64,000 bases of DNA, taken from positions 6,882,001 to 6,946,000 of the forward strand of contig NC_044029.1 in the NCBI RefSeq assembly GCF_900496995.4, in the 5' to 3' direction. The notes under the pieces were generated by a model. That model was given only the letters and a program-made list of their open reading frames with translations, did not search any database and was not told where the DNA came from. Of the stretch, positions 1 through 12,029 are shown piece after piece. The position numbers and the translations under genes are program-made. Source of the DNA: Aquila chrysaetos chrysaetos (Eukaryota; Chordata; Aves; Accipitriformes; Accipitridae). Every line of letters begins with the position of its first letter. The stretch's first letter is position 1.

Positions 1-547
1 TGCCAGCAAGTCAAGGGAGGTGAGGCTCGGCACTGGTGAAGCCATACTTGGAGCGTGGCATCCAGTTTTGGGTTCCCCAGTACAAGAGACATGGACTTGT
101 TGGAGTGAGTCCCATGCAGGGCCATGAAGATAATTAAAGGATTGGAGCATCTGATATATGAAGAGAGTCTCAGAGAGCTGGAACTGTTCAGCCTGGGGAA
201 GAGAAGGCTCAAGAGGATCTTACCAATGTGCACAAATATTGGCGGAGGGCCGGGGGGGAAGATGATGAAGTCGTACTTTTAGTCATGGTGCTCAGTTTAA
301 GGGTACAAAGTGAGATACTGGAATTTCCACTTCAACAAAAGGAGAAATTTTTCCACTGTGAGGGTGGTCAAACACTGCAGCAGGTTGCCAGAGAGGTTGT
401 GGAGTCTCCATCCTTGGAGATACTCAAAACCAGACTGGGCATGGTCCTGGGTAACCTGCTCTAGCTGACCCTGCTTGAGGAGGGGGGGTGGACTAGATGA
501 TCTCCAGAGATCCCTTCCAACCTCAGCCATTCTGTAATTCTGTGATT
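1..547 (+). mobile_element. CR1 LINE 3' end, cut by the window edge
   Basis: The sequence contains the typical CR1 3' end in sense orientation: GGACTAGATGATCTCCAGAG, then CCTTCCAACCTCAGCCATTC, closing with the 8-bp terminal repeats ATTCTGTA and ATTCTGTG around 530-547. Upstream parts (for example GTTGCCAGAGAGGTTGTGGA) match the degenerate end of CR1 ORF2 and the 3'UTR. No intact ORF remains. It extends left beyond the window. Confidence 0.92.
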
Positions 548-1838
548 ATTTGGTGTTAGGGGCTGGAAGCATGCCATCCTATTCAACCTGTTCTGATCGT
601 TTCAATCATTCTCCAGAGTATCTTAAATTGAGCAGCAGATTGGACAGTTCATGTCCTATTTCATCTGATACTGGCTATACTCTTTGATTTAGGTTAAAAC
701 ATGCTGCTGTAAAAATTAACTTTGTAATTTTTGCAGATTTTGTAAAGATTGTGTCTGCAACCTACTTTCATTTTCTATCCCATTTTTAACAGCAGCAGCA
801 AGTGGTTTATAATCAGTTTTATCCAGTCTTAGTTAAAGACCTGAAATTTTCTTATATGCATCAAGTTCTCTGTTCAAACTGATTATATACATCTTTATGT
901 ATTTGGAGCTACTGAAACAGAGTAAGAGTAATATGACTAAATCCTAACAAGCAAAAAGTAAGGAAGATGAATCAGGCCTGTTCTTTTCCATTTTCTCAAA
1001 GGCCAGGTTTTCCAGCATAGATACACCCATTTTCAGTGCAGGTTTCACAGTACAATAATAAATATCTTGGGATGAATTATTCTTTCAATTTTCATTAGTG
1101 CTCAAAATACCTAAACCTCTAAACTTGATCTTACTTCTTTAGAATAGAACTGTATCCCTCCCTGGAGAACTAAATTTTGTACTTTTGTACTGACTGAGAA
1201 TTTGAACTTTTGTAAGTTTTCATTTTCTCAGAGTCTTTATCTGCCTTGCATGTCCTTGGGGAAACACTGCTCAACAGCATTCTCAAGACGCTGGGTCAAG
1301 CAACAAAACTGAGTAAAAATTTCCAAGTATAATCTGTCATTCCCATGGACACTCTCCTTGCCAATTAGGGCAGACACCTTGGTGGTGATCTCAGCTGCGC
1401 TGTGATCTACATGTACATGTCCTGTGTTAATTTCTTCCAGCTCCTTTTTGTTCTCTATTAAGGGCTTCTCTGTTCTCTGGGAGACATTTTTAAACTACTT
1501 AATTGTTCTGGACCTCTGAACCCTTGGTGAGGATATCCTCCTGATAATAGCACAAACTTTGGTGCATGGCTAGTCCAGTAACAGCAGCTCTTTTCTTTTG
1601 CATTACAATATATCACTTTGAATTTGTTACTCACCAATGTACATATATCATATGCTCCTTTAGGAGGAATGTGCATCCTCCAGCTTCTATTGGTTTAATT
1701 TTTTAATATATCAGTAGATCAGACTGCTGTCTCTCCTGTTTTCATTCATTCATTATGACTTCCATGGTTTGAAAACTTCTAATTTTTTTTTATTTTAGAG
1801 ATTAATTCCAAATCTTCCAGTAATCAACCCCTCTCTCT
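548..1838. other. Non-coding, AT-rich; nothing recognised
   Basis: No open frame, splice-flanked exon or repeat family could be supported in this stretch. Confidence 0.6.
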
Positions 1839-1904
1839 CTAAACTTGTCTGCAGTGCCAGCTGTCAAGAATAACAAAACCAGGAGAAAGTAAGCCTCTCT
1901 GAGA

Positions 1905-2352
1905 GAGATTTTGTGTATAAAGGGGTGGTGAGTTGGTGTCTGCTCTACCGTGGACCTCCCTGGGCTGCAGGGGCACAGCCTGCCTCACCGTGGTCTTCAT
2001 CACCACGGGCTGCAGGGGAATCTCTGCTCCGGCGCCTGGAGCACCTCCTCCCCTCCTTCTGCACTGACCTGGGGGTCTGCGGGGTTGTTTCTGTCCCATA
2101 CCCTCACTCCTTTCTCTCAGCTGCTGTTGTGCAGCGTTTTTTACCCTTTCTTAAATACGTTATCACAGAGGTGTCACCATCATCACTGCTTGGCCCAGTT
2201 TTGGCCAGCAGCAGGTCCACCTTGGAGCCACCTGGAGCTGGTTCTGTCCAAGATTGGGGCAGCTCCTGGCATCTGCTCACAGACACCACCCCTGCAGCCC
2301 TCCCCACTACCAAAACCTTGCCACATAAAGTCAGTACTCCTTGCGTTTTCAA
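1905..2352 (-). repeat. GC-rich dispersed avian repeat, probably a retroelement leader
   Basis: GC-rich block in an AT-rich setting. Phrases such as TCTCTGCTCCGGCGCCTGGA and the pair of CCGTGG-type motifs in the left part belong, as far as I recall, to a multi-copy sequence of neoavian genomes, perhaps the 5' leader of CR1-type LINEs. In that orientation (minus) it would begin near 2350 with GGCAAGGTTTTGGTAGTGG. Several overlapping open frames on both strands follow from the base composition and are not taken as genes. Confidence 0.5.
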
Positions 2353-2610
2353 AATCTATCATATTCAAACACATTAGTCTGTTCCGCCCGAGTTAACTGA
2401 AACTTTGTGAACTCAGTCAGTGTTTCAAGACACACGACAGTCAAAAATAAAGCTGCTTCTTTCCTTTCAGTTGGCCAGCCATAATCTGTTGGCTGTCTCT
2501 TACAACTTCCAATAAAACCAGTGCCAATGTTTAAGTCTTAGTTTGCCATGATTCATATAAACTACTCCCTTCTTTGTTCTTAAAAAAGTTTCTGTATCTA
2601 TTTTTGCAGT

Positions 2611-2670
2611 TCACAAACACACATACACACACACACACATAAATATGCACACATATATATTTATATATAA
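2611..2670. repeat. (CA)n/(TA)n microsatellite
   Basis: Alternating ACACAC runs pass into CATATATAT/TATATATAA. Simple-sequence tract with no sign of function. Confidence 0.85.
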
Positions 2671-5269
2671 GTGGATTACACTTCACTAGGAGAAAAGCTT
2701 TTACTCCGGAGAATTATATATATGCTAAGGTTTGCTTTCTTGAATTAGTGCTTGTTTAGCCTCAAGCTCTTTACAAATGGAATAATGTTCTAGAGGAATA
2801 GTTAAAGTATATGGTTAAAGTATGAAATAAGTGTGGGAGTTAACTTGAACATCCCAGGCAAATTCTAACTCCGCCAATTGCACCTTCTATTACACCTTCT
2901 GTTTCAGCTCCATCTTTTTATGTCTGAGTGAATGATAATGAGAATTGTAAATAAATATTTGTAAAGTTAATTGTAAGCACATCTTTGGATTAAAGTTTAA
3001 AAATATAATCAAAAACTGAAAAGTACACAAGGGGGCTGGCGTAGTATTGCAGAGGCAAGTTTATTTCTGATATTCCCTAAATTTTAAGAGCATCCCTTTG
3101 CAACCTAATAACAATATATGAACAGAAGTGCGTATAGGTGGATAAAATATAAGGTAAGGTGATCCTTCTGTGGAGTCAGACATGAAAGTCCTACTTGTCC
3201 TAGAATTCAAAATGTTTTAATTCTCAGACGAGCTAAAATTGACATTGGAAGTGACAATACGGACATGCTTTGTGTTTAAACAACAAAGACAATGTTAACT
3301 TTTAGAACAGAGAACAAGGTACTGACTAAACTAACTGCGTCTTTAAAGATGCCAGACACAATTCTAGGAAGTTTATCAAAAGTATCCATTTTTAAAAACA
3401 ATTAGGTATAGAACATGAAAGAAAAAAATCTTGCCAAGATTTTAATTAACTTCTGCAAATACTGAAACCTGTATTTCATTTAGGCATTTTTAACTTGCCT
3501 GTTGCCATGCTATTATACCTAACATATATTCACATATATACACTTGACTGTGTAACTGCTTGTACATAAGCAATGTAGCTGTGGTATGTCTGTATGTATG
3601 TTCAAAATATAAGTCATCCCATCTAAATGATTTGGATTAATTTTCACATGAAAACTCTACTTTCATTTCAGTTGCCCCATATGAAGAAATCTGTTCTTTA
3701 AGGGGGAAATCATTAGACATTCTTCAATTTCTGCAGTCGCTCTGCTCTTCATTCTCTGAAAATATCTGTTCTCTCAATTGACAGTAATGGGACCATGCTA
3801 ACGCAGCTTCTAGACAACTTCCTGAAAGAAAATTACTATCATATTTGAAATAATAGTACTACTACTTACTACTAATGGCTTTATACTAAGAAAATGGCTG
3901 TGGGTTTTTTTATTTTTTCTGAGTGAAACAGAGCCTTAATTAAATTTACAGCCAGACCCAATAACCAAATTATAAACCAGTATAAAAACTAACTGCAGGC
4001 TAATAAGAAATATTAAATTGTTCAATATTTAATTAAATATTAATTAAATTTCATTAAAGTTTTGTAAGAAGAGGCTCAAATTGTAATGCTTAGGTAATCG
4101 TCATTAAAAAATGACATATTTTTGAAGGAGAAAAAATAAAGCATTCATTAGCACAGAAACAGAGCTTTGCAATCTACCTTTGACTCAGCCTTGGCTAGGT
4201 GACTTCATCCATCTATTCCTCTGTATAGTCTCTTACAGTAACACCTAAATGAAAAAACAAAGAAGAATCTTTAAGCTTACAAATTCTTTGTTTCCTATAA
4301 TCATATTGCCTCTGGTCTTCAATAATCCTTAAGTGCTTTTTAAAAAAAAATCTTAATTAAATTTTCTTCTCCTGGAAAACAAACAAACAAAAGAACTGTA
4401 ATGTTTCTTCATTTTGAAACATTTATTATTACAAAGGAAATGTCATGTTTTGTGAAAAAGCTTAATAAAGACCAGTGAGCGCAAGAGAGAAGAATTTAGC
4501 AATGTCAAGAATAATAATTAATGTCCTTCCTTACAAAATGAGCAAATAAGCAGTAAAGCGGTTTTGGATTTTTTTAATGACATTTAAGTGATTTGGTTTT
4601 GGTAATAATTAGTCAAAATCCTGAAAAGAATTTTCCTCATATCTCTTCCTTCGTATTTCTATCCCACCTTCTTTTATTCTGTTCTCATAATATTCCGTAA
4701 ACCAGCATTTGAATGTGAAAAGATGATTTAAAGTCTTTCTCTTCGCCTCATCTGTGCTGGTGTCTATGATTCCTTTTGTGTCATTTTGCTAACTGAAAAT
4801 GATTATGTCAGAGCGCAGCTCTCCTCATAAACATCATGTATCTTTTGTATGTCCAAGAGAATGGAGTCCATGTGACGTGTTTTAAATTAGATTAAAATAG
4901 TGTTTGGAAAAAACATATATTCTCAGCTTTTAAAAAGTATTATTAATTTGCAGCATAGGATTTTTTTGAAGAAGATCGTGAGATACGATTCTGATGAAAT
5001 CCCCCCTATTTCATGCGATTACTTCTTTTCCCAACACATCCAGTCATCAATGTTTACAGAGGGGAGCAGCAGGTAAGAAGAAGGTGAAATACATAGAAAA
5101 TAAAAGGAAAAATAAAACCCCAGCACCCCAAAATTAGAATTTTTGTAGCTGTATTTAGTCAAGTACAGCGTTTAAGACCAGAAATTTAAAACCCGTTTTT
5201 ACTTCAAAACTTGGAGAAGCGAAATTTACCCTTCATTCCCCAGAATTAAAAAGAAACCGCCATCTACCG
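2671..5269. other. Non-coding AT-rich stretch
   Basis: I see no gene, only short A- and T-runs. No recognisable repeat family could be named. Confidence 0.6.
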
Positions 5270-5800
5270 CGTAATTAACGCGCGATGCAAAAGGGTCTCG
5301 GCTCTGCCGTCAGCCCGCTCGCCTCCGGACCGTCACCGTACGCAAGCGCGACACCGTCTCCCGTCAGAGACTCAACCTCCTGGAAGTACCGACGTCCCAG
5401 CAGACGAAATTATTAACCCGAAGCACCCTCGCGCAGCCGCGGTGCCGGCCTCGCCGAACTTCCAAGGCCGCGGTTCTGGCCGTATCCCCGGCGGGGCCGA
5501 GACCCGCGGGGGCGGCCGCCGCTTCGCACCACGCGGGGCCGAGGGCTCCTCGCCCCCGGGGGCTGCCCCCACCGGCCGTCCCCTTCCCGCCCGCCGGCGC
5601 CTTCCTCCTTCCCTCGGGACGGCGGGGGGCCGGAGGGCGGCCTGCCCCGAAGCGGAGCCGCCAGCCGGGCCGCGGGTTTTCCCCGCGGTCGGCCCCGTGG
5701 GTACAGGCCGTTGGGCACCGCCACGGGTAACCCGCGGGGCTGCGCGTTGGTGAGCTCGGGCTGGGAAAAGCTGCCGTCAGCGGCTTGTGGGTTACTGGTT
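5270..5800 (+). promoter_or_regulatory. Isolated CpG island, candidate promoter
   Basis: A sharp GC- and CpG-rich block (for example CGCCGGCGCC near 5592 and GAGCCGCCAGCCGGGCCGCG near 5655) lies within AT-rich DNA. A good plus-strand 5' splice site, GTTG|GTGAGC, follows at 5750, and an alternative GG|GTAACC at 5727. Overlapping open frames of 103 to 181 codons on both strands reflect base composition. No known gene matches. It could be an orphan CpG island serving a non-coding transcript. Confidence 0.55.
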
Positions 5801-5973
5801 CTGCCTTCGGAGAAAGGGCTGCGCCGGTTAACGTCTCGGGAGTCCCTGGAGAAAACTTCCCACCGCTCTGTGTCCTCAATGACCTCAAACGTGGCTATCG
5901 AAGTGTTCCTGAAAAAGAACTGTTCATCTGAGAAGCCACGCTGAGTAAAGAGTTCCAACCAAAGTTTTCGTTC

Positions 5974-5991
5974 TTTTTTTTTTTTTTTTTT
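5974..5991. repeat. Poly-T run (18 T)
   Basis: Homopolymer just downstream of the CpG island. As a minus-strand A-tail it could mark a retrocopy, but no matching body was found. Confidence 0.7.
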
Positions 5992-7077
5992 AAATTACCA
6001 CAATTATCGTAAAATAAATATACCTAAGATGTGCAAAAGACGTAACCAAATCTGTGAAAGTACACGTGCACATCTGTTTTTCAGTGATTTTAATCATTAA
6101 ATTCATAGAGATGGATGAACTGTGCTCAGAAAAAATAAAAGGTAGCACCGATGTAGTAATGCAATGGGAACTGACACTCTTTTTGTAGGCAAACTACGGA
6201 TTGTGTTTGCAGAGTACTAGACGTTATTTTGAGACAATCAAAAAGCTTTTGACAAACAAAAGAAAATCAATTGAATTCAAATTATCAAACTGAAGTGAAC
6301 GTCATCTGAAACTTCCTTCTACGGTTCCAGTAAAGGTTTTGGAATTTGGGGGAGTTTCACTTTAAAAATTCAATAAAAACACAGAAAGCAAATTGGAATC
6401 TTAGAAACAAGAACTTGAAATTATAATTTTCAGCCTGCCTGCAATTTTGTATTGTATTTCTTGGATGTCCCAAGCTCGGTATGTTCCCTCTATTGAGCAT
6501 ATCTTTAAACTTCCTGAAGTTAATATAACTGTTTACATGCTTAGTTAATGAGGGTTCCTACATACCTTCTTAAATTGTGGCCTACAAGAAGTAGCTCTCA
6601 TTAGAACTATTTGCAGGCTACTATTTTTGTGTTTATTGCAGGCCTAATTTGTCATTCACTAAAATACACACTCCCCAAGGACCCTTCTAAGAATCAGATA
6701 AATTCCTGAGTCCTTTAGAATGTAAAGTTTAGAGAAATGGAGCAGTATTTGTAATACCATTTTCCCTTGAAATTTCTTAGAAACTCATTTATCCAAACAG
6801 TGTTAACACAATTTGGTATTCATGCACCCCATTAATGGATTCCTCATTGAGAGGTATGAGTCAAATGTGATTTCTAGTCCCTGATCCAATGATTGCTTAA
6901 TATGAAATACTGAAGCTTTCCTTGGAAGCAAACGTTGGTCTACTTTGTGGTAAGTGAGTGTACTAACCAACCGACTCACTATGATTCAACTAATACTTTC
7001 TTGCAGGACAAGTAGAACAATGCTGTCAGGAAAGGCAGACTTTTTTTTCCTATCCCTTCTGTTCCCTCTCTTTGCAG

Positions 7078-7241
7078 GTCCTAACATTTTAAATCTCGCA
7101 GGGCTGAAATTTAAGTTTGTTGGTGAAAGGGAAAAAGGCCATGACAGGTTAGAGAATAGCTCGAGTGAGGATGTCCACACGTTGGCCATGGCATTAGAGC
7201 AGAGCAAGTCATCAAAAGAGCCTGGCTCTCTACCCAGCTGA
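7078..7241 (+). other. Candidate terminal exon of an unknown transcript
   Basis: The acceptor is excellent: an almost unbroken pyrimidine tract from 7041 ends CTCTCTTTGCAG at 7077. The sequence after it stays open for about 53 codons, including NILNLAGLKFKFVGEREKGH, to TGA at 7239-7241. An AATAAA lies at 8148-8153. I do not recognise the peptide. A donor in the CpG island at 5750 lies 1.3 kb upstream, but the island's longer open frames do not continue in phase into this exon, so a coding role is doubtful. Confidence 0.3.
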
Positions 7242-10200
7242 GACTGGGGGAAATTAGAGATTTGCTCCTTTTATACCTTGAAGACAGACACAATCCTTGG
7301 AACGTGGCCTCAAAGTTAGCGTCTCAAACTAGTGTCTGAGCAATATTTAACGTCTTTGGGCGCTTTACCGAGGATTTGTGTTCGTATGCTTCACGCCAGG
7401 TGAATGTGGAACACTGAATTCATCAACCCATTTCAACTTTTTTTGTTTTGAACGTTATCTTCTGATATCAGAAAACTATACCTGCTGGCCTCTCATCATT
7501 AATTAAGATTTTACAAGGAATGTATTTTGTTTCCCTAAGAAAAATGATTACCTTGTATAGAATACTTGTCATGGTTAAAAGCACATGGAAAAATGCCAGG
7601 AATAATCAGGCAATTTAGATTTCTAGCAAGACTAGATATACAGTGGATGGCATTGAGAAAGTTACCTAAACTTTATCTGCACTTTTTGGATCAGTATGAT
7701 AGACCTGACGTACGTACATACCACAAAAACTAAGCAGATGACATGCACAGTTACTGCTACTGGTATTAATTTCAGGGTTGCTTTTCAGTTAAAACTTCAG
7801 ATCAATATTTCAGTGAAGTGCACAGGTTCTGTTACCAGAACATTAGGAAATGCTTTATCATAAATGTAAATACTATGTTCTAATTCTGTTTAACATCAAT
7901 ATCAAGTGCATTGTTTGATTTAACGGCCTGTGCAGGAAGTTCACCTTATCTCAAAAGTCTACCAAATTCACTGTCTCTTTTACATGAAAATTATTAGTTT
8001 GAGTCAACAGTAATCAATAGGCTTTAGACCTGATGCAAAAGTTTTAAAACTGTAAAGAATACACAGAACAGAGTAGAAATCCAGCTGGATGACTTTTGAT
8101 GTTTGATATATTTAATCTCTTCTATGCCCAACAACCAAATACATTATAATAAATAAGAGTTCAACAATTTTGAAAAGTATTTCTGTAAGAAAAATCAGAC
8201 TAGAACATTTAAGACAGAGGCAGAATTAAATGAAGGATACCACATGCAGGATATGTAGAAAAAACAAGATCTGAAAACAAAGTGGTATATTTGCTCAAGT
8301 AAGATTTGGATCCACTTACAAAAAATGTAATGAAATGCTCTATCCAAAAGTTGAACTAGGATGAGAACAGCCAAAGAAATGGATATTTTTCAAATTCATG
8401 TAGCAAAACCTTTTGAAGAATGAAACTAATGTTCTATCATTTCTGAATTTCTACTCAAAGAGGGTAGATATACATGGTCCATAGTGACTTAGAAGATAAA
8501 TATTTATCAAAAAAGAAAAGAACCTCTTCTGCAAAACTTGGAATTGCGCATCTGTTGGGAGCTGAATCAAAACAAATACCGTCATGCAATAAGTTCCTGT
8601 AAAAGTGCAGTATAAGCCAGCTTCTCTCTTACAAATGTCATCTATATGCACTATGTATGGCTACACCCTGCTCTCAGGGTCTGCTCTCAGTTATCAGACA
8701 GTGGCACAGAAAGAGGCATTTTGATGGTAAGCACCAGGTAATTTTGTCCCCCACATTAGTACAAATACATAGCTTAAAAAAAAAAAAGAGAGAGAAAAAA
8801 AGGCAGGCCATGCCAAAAAAAAAAGCAGTGCCAGCTGGTCTGCTAAAAATATTTCCTGCAAATAGTTTGGGAGTTGGGACTACTGGGAGCAGGGCAGGGA
8901 GCGTTCACTTCTCACCTACACAGCGTTAAGGGATGCAACACAAAGGCAAGTCAACTACACACACCTCCTAAGAACAACTACTTTACTATTAAAAAAAAGG
9001 GAAAAGTCTAAATAAATCCAAATAAATCTGAACACACACAAAGAAACCCCAAAATCTTAGTTATTACTTCTATGACATTTTATGAATGTCCAATTCACAG
9101 AGGTCTTCCGACAGAGATTACAGGATGTCAGAACAAGAATTAATCCTATCTCCTGCCAATAAGAGAAGACCAAAGTTTATTTCTCCATAACCTATAGCAG
9201 GTCTTGCCTAAGTGCAGCAATTAAAAAACTTGTAGCATTAAAAGGTAACTTCAGTCTCGTTTAAAAATTATTAATAGAAAAATTAAAATTATACACCCTT
9301 AACAGCACTTAGTTGAACTCTATATCGCTAATAAGTAAGACTCAGTAAAGTTAGTATGTTCCAGACCCTCCATTAAACTAAAGGTTGATTTCTGGTACTG
9401 TATCATGGCTTTTTTTCTTCCTTTCAGTTGTTTTGCTACTGCTTATAGCTTGCTAATGAAAACTGAGCGCAGTCCTGAAAGTGCATGAGGTAAGATTGTG
9501 CAGAGCAGTAAATTAGAAACCAGAAAGCAAAACCAGAGATTCATTATTCTTTTTTTTTCCTATGGTCTCATCAAAATTGGAAGGTCTTTCTAGGACTTAG
9601 TTATACACATATAATAGCCTCCAATATTTTTCAGTTTTCAAGACTGTAATGGGAATAAGGCTTACTGCATTCTTGACTTCATTTTTTTAATGCAAAATCC
9701 TCTACTGCAGAAAATATTGGTTTGCTTTTTGCAGTGGGAATTAATAAATCATCCTTAATGTTAACATTTTAGCCTTTTCTTTCTCTTTCAGCAATTTTTC
9801 TGGGGTATTCTTTTAATTCTGTTAGGATGTAATAGTAATTAAAACTTTGTTTGGACCAAATAATAAATATATTTTTAATGTAAAAAATTAGAAAGTCTTT
9901 ATTTTTTTTTTTAGTGGTAATCAATTATAGTACCTTAGTACCTTCCTATATTTGCACATAAAACACTGATTTTCACGTAAAAGAGGTATCAGGCTTGTAT
10001 TACACAAAGGCTTACATTTGAATACTTGTAAATAAACATAATAATAACATTGATTTTCAGAGAAGGAAGAGAAGGATAATTAAATACTGGTAAATGCCAC
10101 TATCTTTCCCTCTGACTCACTACTTCCAAAGTATTGCAGGATACCATGGGTTTACCTCAGAAGAAACTGAGCCATGATTTCATGTGACTACTGAAATCAA

Positions 10201-11734
10201 ACCAGCATAAGCACAGACAGGACAAAAAGGGAAGTGCTGCATCAGTCTGTTACCTATATTCACAGATAGGAACCTGTTTATCCATTTAACCCTGAGCTGC
10301 TGAAATGGAATTTTTTTCCAAATATTTCTTAACTCTTACCAGTTATACAATTGACTAATTTTTTTTTTTTTTTTTCAGATTTGCACCATAATGCATCACT
10401 GTATGTATTTTCACAGCATACTTAAAATTGATTACTAAGTAAATCTTGCCAATGGCCCAAATCAGTGTAACTTTGAAACTCCGACTTTCTGCTTTTGGGT
10501 TTCTTCAGAAGAAAGAATGTAACCCAAACTAGTGAACCTGTTACAAAGACAACAAGTATTTTCATCTGCAAGGAGGAGACAGGCTTGACATTACCAAGAT
10601 ATCATGTGAGATACGGCAACTGTGTTTTACTGAATAGCACTGAGAACCTAGCATGTGTGCCTTCAAACTGTTTCAGCTAAAGCACCTTTAGAATTCAGAT
10701 TTATGACTAAATGCTGTCTTTCAGTGAAGGTAAAAGATATTCACACGTGCTATTTGTAATAAAGATATAAACCCCCTGATAATCAGGATTCTGCTTTAAC
10801 AGAATTTGTTTAATTTTTGAGAGCAGCTTCCAGTAAATTGGAAGATTTTGGCCCTGACTCTCCTCGTTGTATGTTCTTGGCTACTTCACTGCTAAGAGAA
10901 TTAGCAAATCTCCTAAGAAGATCACATTTCAAGGTCATTTATGAGGTTATTCCCAAGGTCAATTACCAGGTCATTACAAGATTGGTGGCCACGCTGCTCC
11001 CAGCAATGCAGCTTTTCTGAGCCTGCTGCACATCCACCAAAAATCCTGGCAGGTTTTCCATATCCCAGTGAGATTCCTGTGTTGACATCCCACAAAATTA
11101 ACTGAACCATCAAAAGTTCATTTGAGCAAAACACAATAAAACTCTATAAATTGTCTTTTTCAACAATGCTTTACTTAAGAATATTTATTACCTATTCTAC
11201 TGTCAAATCACTCCAAATGTGACTCTTAGGAATATCACAAATAATTTTCCTATGTCCCTTCATATAATTCACTCTCATTTTAAACATAAATTTTCTGAAG
11301 CATGGGAGTAATTAATTTTTAAACAATCTAAAACAACTTTGTGTTGTACAATGGGAATATTTGTTACAATTGAGATGACTTATTTTTATTCATTGATTTT
11401 CCTAAGTGTATCATCTACCACTTGTTGTACAACAGCAGTTGTCCAGTAGAACGTCGGTGCCTTGGGTTCCAAACAGAATATTTTACAACCTGCCTTTAGA
11501 ATACATCCACAGCTCCTGTTCACTGAGATAAACACCTACATCACCACCATCAAGAAAGAAAATGTGCTGACCTGATACAGCCAGTGAAGAAATGAAAAAC
11601 GTTGGTCTAAAACTGGACTTGGCAGTAAAGAAGCAACATAGTTAACAAAGGAAATAATTTTGAAAGGTTCCCATTGCCATTTTAATAGGCTTTGGTTACC
11701 AGTGCAGTCCTATTCTCACAAATCAGACAGGTCC
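7242..11734. other. Non-coding AT-rich stretch
   Basis: No gene recognised. It contains purine-rich low complexity at about 8778-8826 and several T-runs (for example about 10360-10376). Confidence 0.6.
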
Positions 11735-11890
11735 AGAGCGGCAGCGAAATGGATATGCAAGCTCAGACTCGAGCGTGCCCTTGGATGCATGGAGGGACTC
11801 ATGTGCCTGGACACGTCCAACTGCGCACGGTCTCACGGCACGGCGGGACAGGTTACAAGCACGGCAGCTGCGCGCGTACGTGTATGTCCT
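11735..11890 (+). other. Small CpG-rich patch with adjoining open frame
   Basis: CpG-dense DNA (GCACGGCGGGACAGG, GCAGCTGCGCGCGTACGTG) within AT-rich surroundings. It lies inside a 122-codon plus-strand frame (11660-12028). Right after it is a weak acceptor, TTTCTTTGTACAG (AG at 11902-11903), followed by an open stretch beginning KAEEKDLKEKFRRLLALNLK. No known protein is recognised. Confidence 0.3.
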
Positions 11891-12029
11891 TTCTTTGTAC
11901 AGAAGGCTGAGGAAAAAGACCTTAAAGAGAAGTTTAGACGACTGTTGGCACTAAATCTCAAACAGAGTCACTGGCAATATTGTTTAGCCACCAAATTTTG
12001 CCTCGTTCAGGTGGACTGCAGGCTTTGAT

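Noticed and set aside
1839..2396. Several frames of 60-154 codons on both strands
   Set aside because: They sit inside a GC-rich dispersed repeat and overlap each other.
5364..5958. Minus-strand frames of 174 and 181 codons and a plus-strand frame of 103 codons in the CpG island
   Set aside because: They overlap in several frames of GC-rich DNA, are Pro/Arg/Gly-rich and match no protein I know; low stop frequency explains them.
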